Shown here in pieces: positions 1-5,919 of a DNA stretch of 6,172 nt (its first letter is position 1; every line of letters starts with the position of its first letter). The notes beneath the pieces were generated by a model. That model was not told the DNA's origin and searched no databases. It saw nothing but the letters and a program-made list of their open reading frames with translations. The translations under genes and the position numbers were made by a program. This stretch comes from Paracoccaceae bacterium (lineage in GTDB: Bacteria > Pseudomonadota > Alphaproteobacteria > Rhodobacterales > Rhodobacteraceae): contig SLKW01000051.1 of assembly GCA_007134405.1 (NCBI GenBank), positions 1 through 6,172 of the forward strand, written 5' to 3'.

Positions 1-923
1 AGCGCGCCCGCGACGATTTCCGAGGCCGAGGCCGAACCGCCGTTGATCAGCACGACCATAGGACGGCCGTCGATCATGTCTCCGGCCGAGGCGTTGTAGC
101 GCTCGCTGTCCTCCTGGTCGCGGCCACGGGTCGAGACGATCTCGCCCTGGTCGAGGAAGGCGTCGGTCACCCGAATCGCCTGGTTCAAAAGGCCGCCGGG
201 GTTGTTCCGCAGATCCAGAACGACGCCCTGCATATTCTCGATCCCGCCGAGATCCTCGATCGCGCCCTCAAGGCCCGAGCGCAGGTTGTCGTAGGTCTGC
301 TCGTTGAAGGTCGTCACGCGGACCACGACGATATCGCCCTCAAGCCGGGTGCGGACCGCCTGGATGCGGATCGTGTCGCGGATGATCGACAGCTCGAAGG
401 GCTCGTTCACCCCCTCGCGAACGATGGTGATGACGATCTCCGAACCGACCGGACCGCGCATCATCTCGACCGCTTGCTGCAGGGTCAGGCCCATCAGCGA
501 TTCGCCGTCGACATGGGTAATCAGGTCGCCCGCCTGCACGCCCGCCTTGTCGGCCGGCGTATCGTCGATGGGCGCGATCACCTGCACGAACCCGTCCTGC
601 TGCGAGATCTCGATTCCCAGCCCGCCGAAGGCACCGCGCGTCTGCACGCGCATGTCCTCGAAATCGTCGGGCGAGAGGAAGCTCGAATGCGGATCGAGCG
701 ACATCAGCATGCCGTTGATCGCCGCCTCGATCAGATCGCCGGTATCGACCTCGTTGACGTATTGGGCGCGGATGCGCTCGAACACGTCGCCGAATAGATC
801 GAGCTGCTGGTAGACCGACTGCGTGCGCGCCTGCTCCTGCGCGATCAGCGGACCGGCGATCTGCGTGGTGAGAAGCGCGCCGCCGATCATGCCCGCCAGC
901 GCTGCCGCAAGAAATTTCTTCAT
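1..923 (-). CDS. ctpA: S41-family carboxyl-terminal processing protease CtpA (3' end beyond window)
   Basis: This is a periplasmic serine protease of the C-terminal processing family (peptidase S41A), which cleaves near the C terminus of envelope proteins and is linked in Gram-negative bacteria to turnover of murein hydrolases. The first 307 residues are present. Residues 1-28 form a signal peptide or anchor beginning MKKFLAAALAG. Residues about 35-95 are the helical N-terminal part with the typical SLDPHSSFLSP stretch (75-85). A PDZ domain follows at about 97-172 (GGLGIEI, then AGVQAGDLI). The S41 core then starts, with DLRNNPGG at 237-244 and GGSASASEIVAGA at 295-307. By alignment with known CtpA/Prc proteins, Ser299 is the nucleophile. 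The catalytic Lys and Gln would lie about 25-29 residues further on, outside the window. The ATG at 923 is preceded by GGGAAG at SD distance and leads straight into the signal sequence. The gene follows gpmI after 237 bp and may have its own promoter. Confidence 0.95.
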   Translation of the reverse strand, partial: MKKFLAAALAGMIGGALLTTQIAGPLIAQEQARTQSVYQQLDLFGDVFERIRAQYVNEVDTGDLIEAAINGMLMSLDPHSSFLSPDDFEDMRVQTRGAFGGLGIEISQQDGFVQVIAPIDDTPADKAGVQAGDLITHVDGESLMGLTLQQAVEMMRGPVGSEIVITIVREGVNEPFELSIIRDTIRIQAVRTRLEGDIVVVRVTTFNEQTYDNLRSGLEGAIEDLGGIENMQGVVLDLRNNPGGLLNQAIRVTDAFLDQGEIVSTRGRDQEDSERYNASAGDMIDGRPMVVLINGGSASASEIVAGA

Positions 924-1160
924 CGTTTCTTCCCGTATGGGGCCTTTCGCCCGGAATGGCCCGCCGCGAGGCGCCGCAGCGACGCCAGCGGGCGGTTTCG
1001 GCTCGTCACCAATCAAAATCGATGCGCGCCTCCGGGTCAATGGCCTGTCTTAGGCCCGTCCAACCCGGGCGCCCTCGGTTTCGGTTTCCCACGCTGAACT
1101 TAGTCTCGTCCGGCGCCGATCCAGATCACAATCGCGCGTTTTTCCTGGCAGCCGCCCGGG
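924..1160. other. 237-bp gap between gpmI and ctpA with no gene found
   Basis: No frame on either strand shows a recognisable protein or a convincing start with an SD sequence. The open frames crossing it on both strands run into shadows of gpmI. Translating the minus strand shows no M23/EnvC-like motif. The stretch has a small G+C-rich hairpin possibility (GGCCT and AGGCC separated by 5 bases, near 1045-1060) but no T-run. It holds the candidate ctpA promoter and the ctpA SD. Confidence 0.6.
1012..1040 (-). promoter_or_regulatory. Possible sigma70-type promoter for ctpA
   Basis: On the minus strand, TTGACC (1040-1035, 5 of 6 to the -35 consensus) is followed after 17 bp by TTTGAT (1017-1012, only 3 of 6 to the -10). 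It is the best -35-like element I found in the gpmI-ctpA gap. It would give a leader of roughly 80 bases before the ctpA ATG. The -10 is poor, so this is a candidate only. Confidence 0.25.
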
Positions 1161-2690
1161 TCAGCCGCCAGTCGCGACGATCAGGCTCTGGCCGGTCATT
1201 TCCTTCGGTGCATCGAGCCCCATCATCGCCAGGATCGTGGGCGCCACGTCGGCCAGCCGGCCATCGCGCAGCCGCGCGCCCTCGGGCCCGCCGATCAGCG
1301 CCACGGGGACCGGGTTCGTGGTATGCGCGGTATGCGGACCGCCGGTCTTGGGGTCGATCATCTGCTCGGCATTGCCGTGATCGGCGGTCAGCAGCATCGC
1401 GCCGCCCGCTGCCTTCAGCGCCGCCAGGACCCGGCCAAGGCCCGCGTCCACCGTCTCGCAAGCGCGGATCGTTGCGGCCAGATCGCCCGTATGCCCGACC
1501 ATGTCGGGATTGGCGTAATTCACCACGATCAGGTCGTAGCCCTCCTCGATGGCGGCGATCAGGCGCTCGGTGACCTCTTCGGCGGCCATCTCGGGCACTT
1601 CGTCATAGGTTGCGACCTTCGGGCTGGGCGCCATGTAGCGATCCTCGCCCACCTCGGGGTCTTCCTGGCCGCCGTTCAGGAAGAAGGTGACATGCGGATA
1701 CTTCTCGGTCTCGGCCAGGCGGAACTGGCGCAGCCCCTGTTTCGCGACCCAGGTGCCGAGCGTGTTGTCGATCACCCGCTTGGGAAAGGCCGTGTGCATG
1801 AAGGCGTTATGGGCGTCGGAGTATTCGACCATGCCCAGAAGCATCGCCCAGTCCGGCCGCCGCCCGGTGTTGAAGCCGTTGAACGAGGGCGCGCCCAGGG
1901 CCGCCAGGATCTCGCGCGAGCGGTCGGCGCGGAAGTTGAGGCAGAAGAACCCGTCACCCGCCCTCGCGCCCTGCCAGTCGCCGATCACCGTGGGCGCGAT
2001 GAACTCGTCGGTTTCGTCGCGCGCGGTGGCCGCCTCGATCGCCGACAGCGGGCCGGGCGCGTGCTCGCCCTCGCCGCGCACCATGGCGCGATAGGCGCGC
2101 TCTACCCGGTCCCATCGGCGGTCGCGGTCCATCGCCCAGTAGCGCCCGATCACCGTGACGATCCGCGCGCCCTCGGGCAGGCTGGCCTTCAGATCGCCCA
2201 CGAAATCCGCCGCCGACGTCGGCGACACATCGCGGCCGTCCGTGATGGCGTGGATCGCGACCGGCACGCCCTCGGCGGCGATGGCCCTCACCGCGGCCTT
2301 GAGATGCTCGATATGCCCGTGCACCCCGCCGTCGGAGGCAACCCCCATCAGATGCGCGGTGCCGCCGGTCTTCTTCAACTCGGCGATGAATTCCAGCAGC
2401 GCCGGCGTCTTGGCAAACGACCCGTCCTGCACCGCCAGGTCGATCTGGCCCAGGTCCATCGTCACAACGCGACCGGCGCCGATATTCGTATGGCCGACCT
2501 CGGAATTGCCCATCTGGTCCTTCGGCAAGCCGACATCCGCCCCATGGGTGACCAGTCGCGCATGCGGGCACTCGGCCATGATCCGGTCGAAAACCGGCGT
2601 ATCGGCCTGCACAACCGCGTTTCCCTCGCGCGCCGGGTTCAACCCCCAGCCATCGAGAATGCACAGAACGATGGGAGCTTTGCGTGACAT
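1161..2690 (-). CDS. gpmI: 2,3-bisphosphoglycerate-independent phosphoglycerate mutase
   Basis: This cytoplasmic, manganese-dependent enzyme interconverts 3- and 2-phosphoglycerate in glycolysis and gluconeogenesis and belongs to the alkaline-phosphatase superfamily. The protein is 509 residues, the usual size for the family. Family motifs are in order and intact: LDGWG with metal ligand Asp13; QMGNSEVGH with the phosphoserine nucleophile Ser63; DGGVHGH (120-126) with substrate-binding His124; ITDGRD with Arg153 and Asp154; LNFRADRSREI in the transferase-domain linker; and the C-terminal metal sites VNYANPDMVGHTGD, LTADHGNAEQM and GPHTAHTTNPVP. The frame stays open 18 codons further upstream, but the ATG at 2690 has GGAG seven bases upstream and begins MSRKAPIVLCILDGWG, the normal family N terminus. 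The gene starts 61 bp after rlmH ends and is probably in one operon with it, perhaps with an added internal promoter. Confidence 0.97.
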   Translation of the reverse strand: MSRKAPIVLCILDGWGLNPAREGNAVVQADTPVFDRIMAECPHARLVTHGADVGLPKDQMGNSEVGHTNIGAGRVVTMDLGQIDLAVQDGSFAKTPALLEFIAELKKTGGTAHLMGVASDGGVHGHIEHLKAAVRAIAAEGVPVAIHAITDGRDVSPTSAADFVGDLKASLPEGARIVTVIGRYWAMDRDRRWDRVERAYRAMVRGEGEHAPGPLSAIEAATARDETDEFIAPTVIGDWQGARAGDGFFCLNFRADRSREILAALGAPSFNGFNTGRRPDWAMLLGMVEYSDAHNAFMHTAFPKRVIDNTLGTWVAKQGLRQFRLAETEKYPHVTFFLNGGQEDPEVGEDRYMAPSPKVATYDEVPEMAAEEVTERLIAAIEEGYDLIVVNYANPDMVGHTGDLAATIRACETVDAGLGRVLAALKAAGGAMLLTADHGNAEQMIDPKTGGPHTAHTTNPVPVALIGGPEGARLRDGRLADVAPTILAMMGLDAPKEMTGQSLIVATGG

Positions 2691-2715
2691 GCGTGTCTCC
2701 GTTTTTTTCGCGCCC

Positions 2716-2744
2716 GACATAGGCGTTGAGCGCGGGCGGGGCAA
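2716..2744 (-). promoter_or_regulatory. Possible internal promoter for gpmI
   Basis: In the 61-bp gap after rlmH, the minus strand reads TTGCCC (2744-2739, 4 of 6), then 17 bp, then TATGTC (2721-2716, 3 of 6). A start about seven bases downstream would leave a leader of roughly 20 bases containing the gpmI SD (GGAG). The spacing is right but the -10 is weak. gpmI could instead be transcribed only from further upstream. Confidence 0.3.
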
Positions 2745-2751
2745 TGGCCGC

Positions 2752-3222
2752 TCACGTCCGATGGTAGGGAGTGCCGGCCAGAATGCTCGCGGCGCGGTAG
2801 AGTTGTTCCGCCAGCATCACCCGGACCAGAAGATGCGGCCACACCATCGCCCCGAAGGACAGCGCGAAATCGGCCCCCTCGCGCAGATCAGGCGCGAGAC
2901 CGTCGGCCCCGCCGATGAAAAAGGCCAGGTCGCCGACGCCATCGTCGCGCCAGGCTGCCAGACGGCGCGCGAAGCCGGGCGAATCGGGCGTCGCGCCGCG
3001 TTCGTCCAGCACGACGCGCGACGCGCTGTCGGGACAGGCGCGCATCAGCAGCGCCGCCTCGCCCGCCATCCCGCCGCCACGCTTGTCCTCAACCTCGTGC
3101 TCGGTCGCCGGGCCCAGGCCCAACGGCCGCCCGGTCCGGTCGAAGCGCTTCAGGTAATCATCGACAAGCGCGCGCTCCGGACCGGCGCGCAGCCGTCCCA
3201 CGGCGCAAAGGTGAATCCGCAT
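2752..3222 (-). CDS. rlmH: 23S rRNA (pseudouridine1915-N3)-methyltransferase RlmH
   Basis: RlmH is a SPOUT-class methyltransferase that uses S-adenosylmethionine to methylate pseudouridine 1915 in helix 69 of 23S rRNA on assembled 70S ribosomes. The product is 156 residues, against 155 for the E. coli enzyme, and aligns end to end with it. Visible family marks are the N-terminal strand IHLCAVGR, LDERG at 72-76, the SAM-binding knot loop FFIGGADGL at 101-109, the conserved helix PHLLVRVMLAEQLYRA at 129-144, and the C-terminal PYHRT, equivalent to PYHRE in E. coli and needed for RNA binding. The ATG at 3222 has GAAGG about ten bases upstream. It follows rsfS by 27 bp, the usual pairing of these two ribosome genes, so the two are almost certainly co-transcribed. 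Nothing in the protein looks broken. Confidence 0.97.
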   Translation of the reverse strand: MRIHLCAVGRLRAGPERALVDDYLKRFDRTGRPLGLGPATEHEVEDKRGGGMAGEAALLMRACPDSASRVVLDERGATPDSPGFARRLAAWRDDGVGDLAFFIGGADGLAPDLREGADFALSFGAMVWPHLLVRVMLAEQLYRAASILAGTPYHRT

Positions 3223-3249
3223 CGGCTCGCCGCCTTCAATTCGGCGGTA

Positions 3250-3672
3250 TCAGGCGCGCGCGCCCCCCGCGGGTATCTGCCACATCTTTTCAAGCTGGTA
3301 GAATTCGCGCACCTCGGGGCGGAAGACATGCACCACGACATCGCCGGTATCGATCAGCACCCAGTCGCCGGCATCCTTGCCCTCGACCCGGGCGGACAGG
3401 CGAAAGCGCTCCTTCAGCCGGTCGATCAGCTTCTGCGCGATGGCGCCTACCTGCCGCGACGACCGGCCCGTGGCGATCACCATGTGATCGGCCATCGAGG
3501 AACGTCCGCGCAGATCGATCTGCACGATGTCCTCGGCCTTGTCGTCATCGAGCGATTGCAGGACCAGATCCAGGATTGCGGCGCCTGTCAGACCAGGCGC
3601 GGCGTTTGGAGCGGGGGCCGTGGTGGCGGCCGGGTCGATGTAAGACAGGTTCCTGTCCTCCTGCATGGTCAT
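3250..3672 (-). CDS. rsfS: Ribosomal silencing factor RsfS (Iojap/DUF143)
   Basis: RsfS binds ribosomal protein uL14 on the 50S subunit and blocks joining with the 30S, reducing translation under starvation. With the ATG at 3672 the protein has 140 residues. Residues about 1-28 are a poorly conserved, Ala/Pro-rich extension. The domain covers about 30-135, with SLDDDKAEDIVQIDLRGRSSMADHMVIATG (40-69), the helix SSRQVGAIAQKLIDRLKE, and the signature DWVLIDTGDVVVHVFRPEVREFYQLEKMW (103-131). The start is uncertain. ATG codons at 3672 and 3666 have no SD upstream, but a promoter places the mRNA start next to the first ATG. Separately, AGGAGG lies inside the frame eight bases before an in-frame CTG at 3648, which would give a 132-residue protein starting at LSYIDPAA. 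The gene lies 32 bp after the channel gene and 27 bp before rlmH. Confidence 0.95.
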   Translation of the reverse strand: MTMQEDRNLSYIDPAATTAPAPNAAPGLTGAAILDLVLQSLDDDKAEDIVQIDLRGRSSMADHMVIATGRSSRQVGAIAQKLIDRLKERFRLSARVEGKDAGDWVLIDTGDVVVHVFRPEVREFYQLEKMWQIPAGGARA

Positions 3673-3679
3673 TGCCAGG

Positions 3680-3708
3680 AATGTAACATCGAGGGGGTGG
3701 ATTCTCAA
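3680..3708 (-). promoter_or_regulatory. Candidate sigma70-type promoter of rsfS-rlmH(-gpmI)
   Basis: The minus strand reads TTGAGA (3708-3703, 5 of 6 to TTGACA), a 17-bp spacer, then TACATT (3685-3680, 4 of 6 to TATAAT). The -35 contains the TGA stop of the upstream channel gene. Only seven bases (CCTGGCA) separate the -10 from the ATG at 3672, so transcription would begin at or within a base or two of that ATG, giving a leaderless mRNA. It is the best promoter match I found in the window. Confidence 0.55.
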
Positions 3709-5117
3709 TCCGCCCGCCGGTTTTTCTGGGGTTCTGCGCGCCCCGCCGCCCGCTCGTCCTCGGCGGGCATCGCGTCGCCCGCCGCCATGCCCGTCTCGGC
3801 CATCTGTGTGGTGACCGGCAGCGCCTCGTTGAGCACCCGGACCTCGCGCTGCGGGAAAGGTATGGTGATCCCATGCTCCTTGAACGCGTCCCACAGCGCC
3901 AGGAAGACCGGCCCGCGCACGCCCGCCAGCCCCTCGCGAGCGTCGCGGATCCAGAAGCGCAGCACGTAGTCGATGGAACTGTTGCCGAAGCCGGTGATGT
4001 GGCAGGCCACGTCGCGCGAGGACAGGACGCGCGGCACCTTGCGCGCCGCCGCGATGGCGATGGCACGCACCTTGTGCGGATCGTCGTGATAGGACGTACC
4101 GAAATTCAGCTCGATACGCACGAACTCGTCCGAATGCGACCAGTTGACGACCTGCCCGGTCACCAGATCCTCGTTCGGGATCAAGTATTCCAGCCCGTCG
4201 CGGGTCACGACCGAGACATAGCGCGCGCCCAGCTCATCGATCCAGCCGAACTTGTTGCCCAGGCTGATCACGTCGCCGGGTTTCACGGACTTGTCGAGCA
4301 GGATGATCACGCCCGAAACCAGGTTCGACACCACCCTCTGCAGCCCGAAGCCGATGCCCAGGCCGATCGCGCCCGACAGGACCGCCAGGCCCGTCAGGTC
4401 GAAGCCGATCGCGCGCAGACCGATGATGATGGCCAGCGCGATGAAGGCGAACTGAACCGCCTTGACCGCCAGCACCCGCATCGAGGGCGAGATATCCTCG
4501 TTGCCCTGGATCCGGCGCACCAGCGCGCGGGTGATCGCGCGCGCGGCAAAGAGCAGGATCGCGGTGACCAGCACGCCCTGGAAGACCGACAGCGCCGAAA
4601 GCCGGAAATCGACGAAATCGATGGCGATGGAATCGAGAAACACCGCCGCATCGTCCAGAAAACCCAGATAGTAGAGCGCGATGTAGATCCAGGCGAGCCA
4701 CATCACGGCCTTGCGCAGCGGGCGGTTGCGAATGAACTGCGCGGCGAAGCCGACCGCGACCCAGGCCGTGGCGATGGTCGCCCAGAGTCCGATGAGGAAG
4801 CTGCGCGACGGGCCCGCGACCTGTTCCATGACCGCATAGGCGAACCACGCCAGCAGCACGAACAAGAGCCCGCGCATCCGGTTCGAGACGACCACCGCCA
4901 CCCGCAGCCGCCATTTCGGCCAGCCCGAGCGGCGGCGCACCCACCCCTCGAGCCGCCCGCGCATCCACCGGGCGCCCAGATGCGCCAGGATGAAAAGCGC
5001 GATCAGAAGGCCGAACTGGTAAAGCTCCCACCCCGAGAGCATCGAGCGCAAAGACGCCTCGATCCGGGCAAACAGGCCCGTGCCCGCGTCCAGTATTCCT
5101 TGGTCGATCAGGTCCAT
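3705..5117 (-). CDS. MscS-family mechanosensitive ion channel
   Basis: This is an inner-membrane small-conductance mechanosensitive channel, opened by membrane tension to release solutes on osmotic downshock. The predicted protein has 470 residues, longer than E. coli MscS (286), with extra N-terminal membrane helices. Hydrophobic segments lie at about 33-52, 83-100, 106-125, 137-154, 176-196 and 218-236. The amphipathic pore helix follows at 243-275, rich in Gly/Ala (SGAIGLGIGFGLQRVVSNLVSG). It leads into the beta domain (LLDKSVKPGDVISLG, then GWIDELGARYVSVVTRDGLEYLIPNEDLV) and the alpha/beta domain ending ITIPFPQREV (417-426). The last 35 or so residues are a hydrophilic Ala/Glu-rich tail. 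The ATG at 5117 was preferred over an in-frame GTG at 5156, because that GTG lies inside the predicted promoter. The SD is weak (GGGCGGGCGT). The subfamily and substrate cannot be told from sequence alone. Confidence 0.93.
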   Translation of the reverse strand: MDLIDQGILDAGTGLFARIEASLRSMLSGWELYQFGLLIALFILAHLGARWMRGRLEGWVRRRSGWPKWRLRVAVVVSNRMRGLLFVLLAWFAYAVMEQVAGPSRSFLIGLWATIATAWVAVGFAAQFIRNRPLRKAVMWLAWIYIALYYLGFLDDAAVFLDSIAIDFVDFRLSALSVFQGVLVTAILLFAARAITRALVRRIQGNEDISPSMRVLAVKAVQFAFIALAIIIGLRAIGFDLTGLAVLSGAIGLGIGFGLQRVVSNLVSGVIILLDKSVKPGDVISLGNKFGWIDELGARYVSVVTRDGLEYLIPNEDLVTGQVVNWSHSDEFVRIELNFGTSYHDDPHKVRAIAIAAARKVPRVLSSRDVACHITGFGNSSIDYVLRFWIRDAREGLAGVRGPVFLALWDAFKEHGITIPFPQREVRVLNEALPVTTQMAETGMAAGDAMPAEDERAAGRAEPQKNRRAD

Positions 5118-5146
5118 ACGCCCGCCCGGTCGTTCCTGCTGCGTTG

Positions 5147-5174
5147 ACCTTAGCACGCGCCCGCGGCGTCACAA
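5147..5174 (-). promoter_or_regulatory. Candidate promoter of the MscS-family gene
   Basis: On the minus strand TTGTGA (5174-5169, 4 of 6), a 16-bp spacer, and TAAGGT (5152-5147, 3 of 6) lie just upstream of the channel gene. Transcription would start near 5140, leaving about 22 bases before the ATG at 5117. It lies directly after the hairpin that follows the lipoprotein gene, which suggests the two genes are separate transcription units. Confidence 0.4.
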
Positions 5175-5178
5175 GCGC

Positions 5179-5199
5179 GGCGCATCCCCCCGATGCGCC
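5179..5199 (-). terminator. Hairpin after the lipoprotein gene, possible terminator
   Basis: On the minus strand GGCGCATC and GATGCGCC form a perfect 8-bp stem around a loop of five G. It starts 13 bases after the TAG stop of the lipoprotein gene (5215-5213). A 10-bp palindrome GGGCCGGCCC (5213-5204) sits between stop and hairpin. No T-run follows (the next bases are GCGCTTGTG), so this is not a classical intrinsic terminator. It may act with Rho or protect the 3' end. Confidence 0.45.
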
Positions 5200-5212
5200 T
5201 GCCGGGCCGGCC

Positions 5213-5773
5213 CTAGCCCGCCGTCGCGCGGCGCAACAGCCGCTGGCCGGGCAGGTCGGCGCCCAGGATCTGCTCGCGCGTCGCGCGCGCGAAATCGCGC
5301 AGGAGCGTCCGGTAAAGCCCGTCGGCGGTCGTCACGGCGGCGCGCGCCAGCGCGCCCGTCCGCGTCTCGGCTGCCGCACCGGCTTCGACCTGAACCGGAT
5401 AGGTCGCCAGCAGACCGCCTCCCGGCCCCAGCAGCCGCACCGTGCCCTGCAGCCGCGACTGGTCGCGCCCGAACGCCGTGCGGACGCTTCCGGCGAGATT
5501 CATCCGCGCCACCTCGACCGACATGACGACCCCGTCGGGCCGCAACCGGTCGGCGAATTCCTGACGCAGCGCCCCGGTCAGGTCGCTGCCCAGCCGAGAC
5601 GCCGTCCCGGCGGCGAGGCTGCTTTCGAAGGCGGCGCCGGTGGTCACGACATCGATGCGCGAAATCCGCAGGTTCGCCTGCATCTCGCGGCTCAGCGGGT
5701 TGGCGAAGGGCTGCGGCGCGCAGGCGGCCAGCGCCCCTGCGGCCAGGGCCAGGGCGAAAGTGCGTCGGTACAT
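5213..5773 (-). CDS. Predicted lipoprotein of unknown function
   Basis: I do not recognise the family. The 186-residue protein starts MYRRTFALALAAGALAACAP, a type II signal peptide with the lipobox LAAC and lipidated Cys18. It should therefore be attached to a membrane and face the periplasm. The mature part alternates beta strands (NLRISRIDVVTTG, GVVMSVEVARMNLAG, SRLQGTVRLLG, GLLATYPVQVEAG) with amphipathic helices (about 58-77 and 138-170) and ends in an Arg-rich tail. This suggests a small alpha/beta domain; no catalytic motif or further Cys is visible. The ATG at 5773 has a strong SD (GAGGAGAGG) close upstream, so the 27 codons open before it are not used. It appears to be transcribed alone, with a palindrome in its leader and a hairpin after its stop. 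It could be one of the small lipoproteins restricted to Rhodobacterales. Confidence 0.8.
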   Translation of the reverse strand: MYRRTFALALAAGALAACAPQPFANPLSREMQANLRISRIDVVTTGAAFESSLAAGTASRLGSDLTGALRQEFADRLRPDGVVMSVEVARMNLAGSVRTAFGRDQSRLQGTVRLLGPGGGLLATYPVQVEAGAAAETRTGALARAAVTTADGLYRTLLRDFARATREQILGADLPGQRLLRRATAG

Positions 5774-5792
5774 GATCCTCTCCTCACTCTGC

Positions 5793-5814
5793 GTCCGGCC
5801 CGCGCGGGCCGGAC
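5793..5814. repeat. Perfect 22-bp palindrome in the lipoprotein gene leader
   Basis: The half-site GTCCGGCCCGC is followed directly by its exact reverse complement, giving 11 bp + 11 bp with no mismatch. As RNA it would fold into a 9-bp all-but-two G-C stem with a 4-base loop. It ends 19 bases before the ATG at 5773 and lies between the candidate -10 and the SD. No T-run follows on either strand. It may be an operator, a leader hairpin affecting mRNA stability, or a termination signal. Confidence 0.7.
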
Positions 5815-5826
5815 ACCTCGGCGCAG

Positions 5827-5854
5827 AGGGTAAAGCAATGACCGTGGGAGGCAA
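5827..5854 (-). promoter_or_regulatory. Weak candidate promoter of the lipoprotein gene
   Basis: On the minus strand TTGCCT (5854-5849, 4 of 6), 16 bp, then TACCCT (5832-5827, 3 of 6). The start would fall near 5820, placing the palindrome at 5814-5793 at the very 5' end of the mRNA. The match is weak, and its main support is position. Confidence 0.3.
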
Positions 5855-5919
5855 ATGGCACCCCGCCCCGCCCCGGCTGATACCTCCGACGAACCGCCAG
5901 CGCTCAGGGCCGCCGCGCG

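Noticed and set aside
1141..1172. Possible terminator hairpin overlapping the gpmI stop codon (TGGCGGC with GCTGCCA)
   Set aside because: The stem is 7 bp with one G-U pair and an 11-base loop, and the bases after it are GGAAAAACG, not a U-run. It is too weak to call.
1323..2687. A 454-codon plus-strand open frame opposite gpmI
   Set aside because: It lies wholly within gpmI on the opposite strand and its translation is rich in His, Arg and Ala with no domain. It is a codon-bias shadow.
2691..2744. Longer gpmI starting at 2744
   Set aside because: The extra 18 codons overlap the candidate promoter and are not conserved-looking; the ATG at 2690 has a proper SD and the family N terminus.
2155..3969. 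A 604-codon plus-strand open frame running opposite gpmI, rlmH, rsfS and the channel tail
   Set aside because: It crosses four well-identified minus-strand genes, and its translation has no recognisable domain and an Arg/Pro/Ala-rich composition. Long antisense open frames are expected in DNA with strong G/C third-position bias.
3873..5147. A 424-codon plus-strand open frame opposite the channel gene
   Set aside because: Its translation is an Asp/Arg/Gln/His-rich string that mirrors membrane-helix codons read backwards, with no start signal. The channel on the minus strand explains the region.
5118..5156. Channel gene starting at the GTG at 5156
   Set aside because: No SD precedes it, and it lies in the spacer of the predicted promoter, upstream of the likely RNA start.
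4234..5172. A 312-codon minus-strand frame overlapping the channel gene
   Set aside because: It is an out-of-frame reading of the same gene, rich in Arg, Gly and Pro; the channel frame has clear family motifs.
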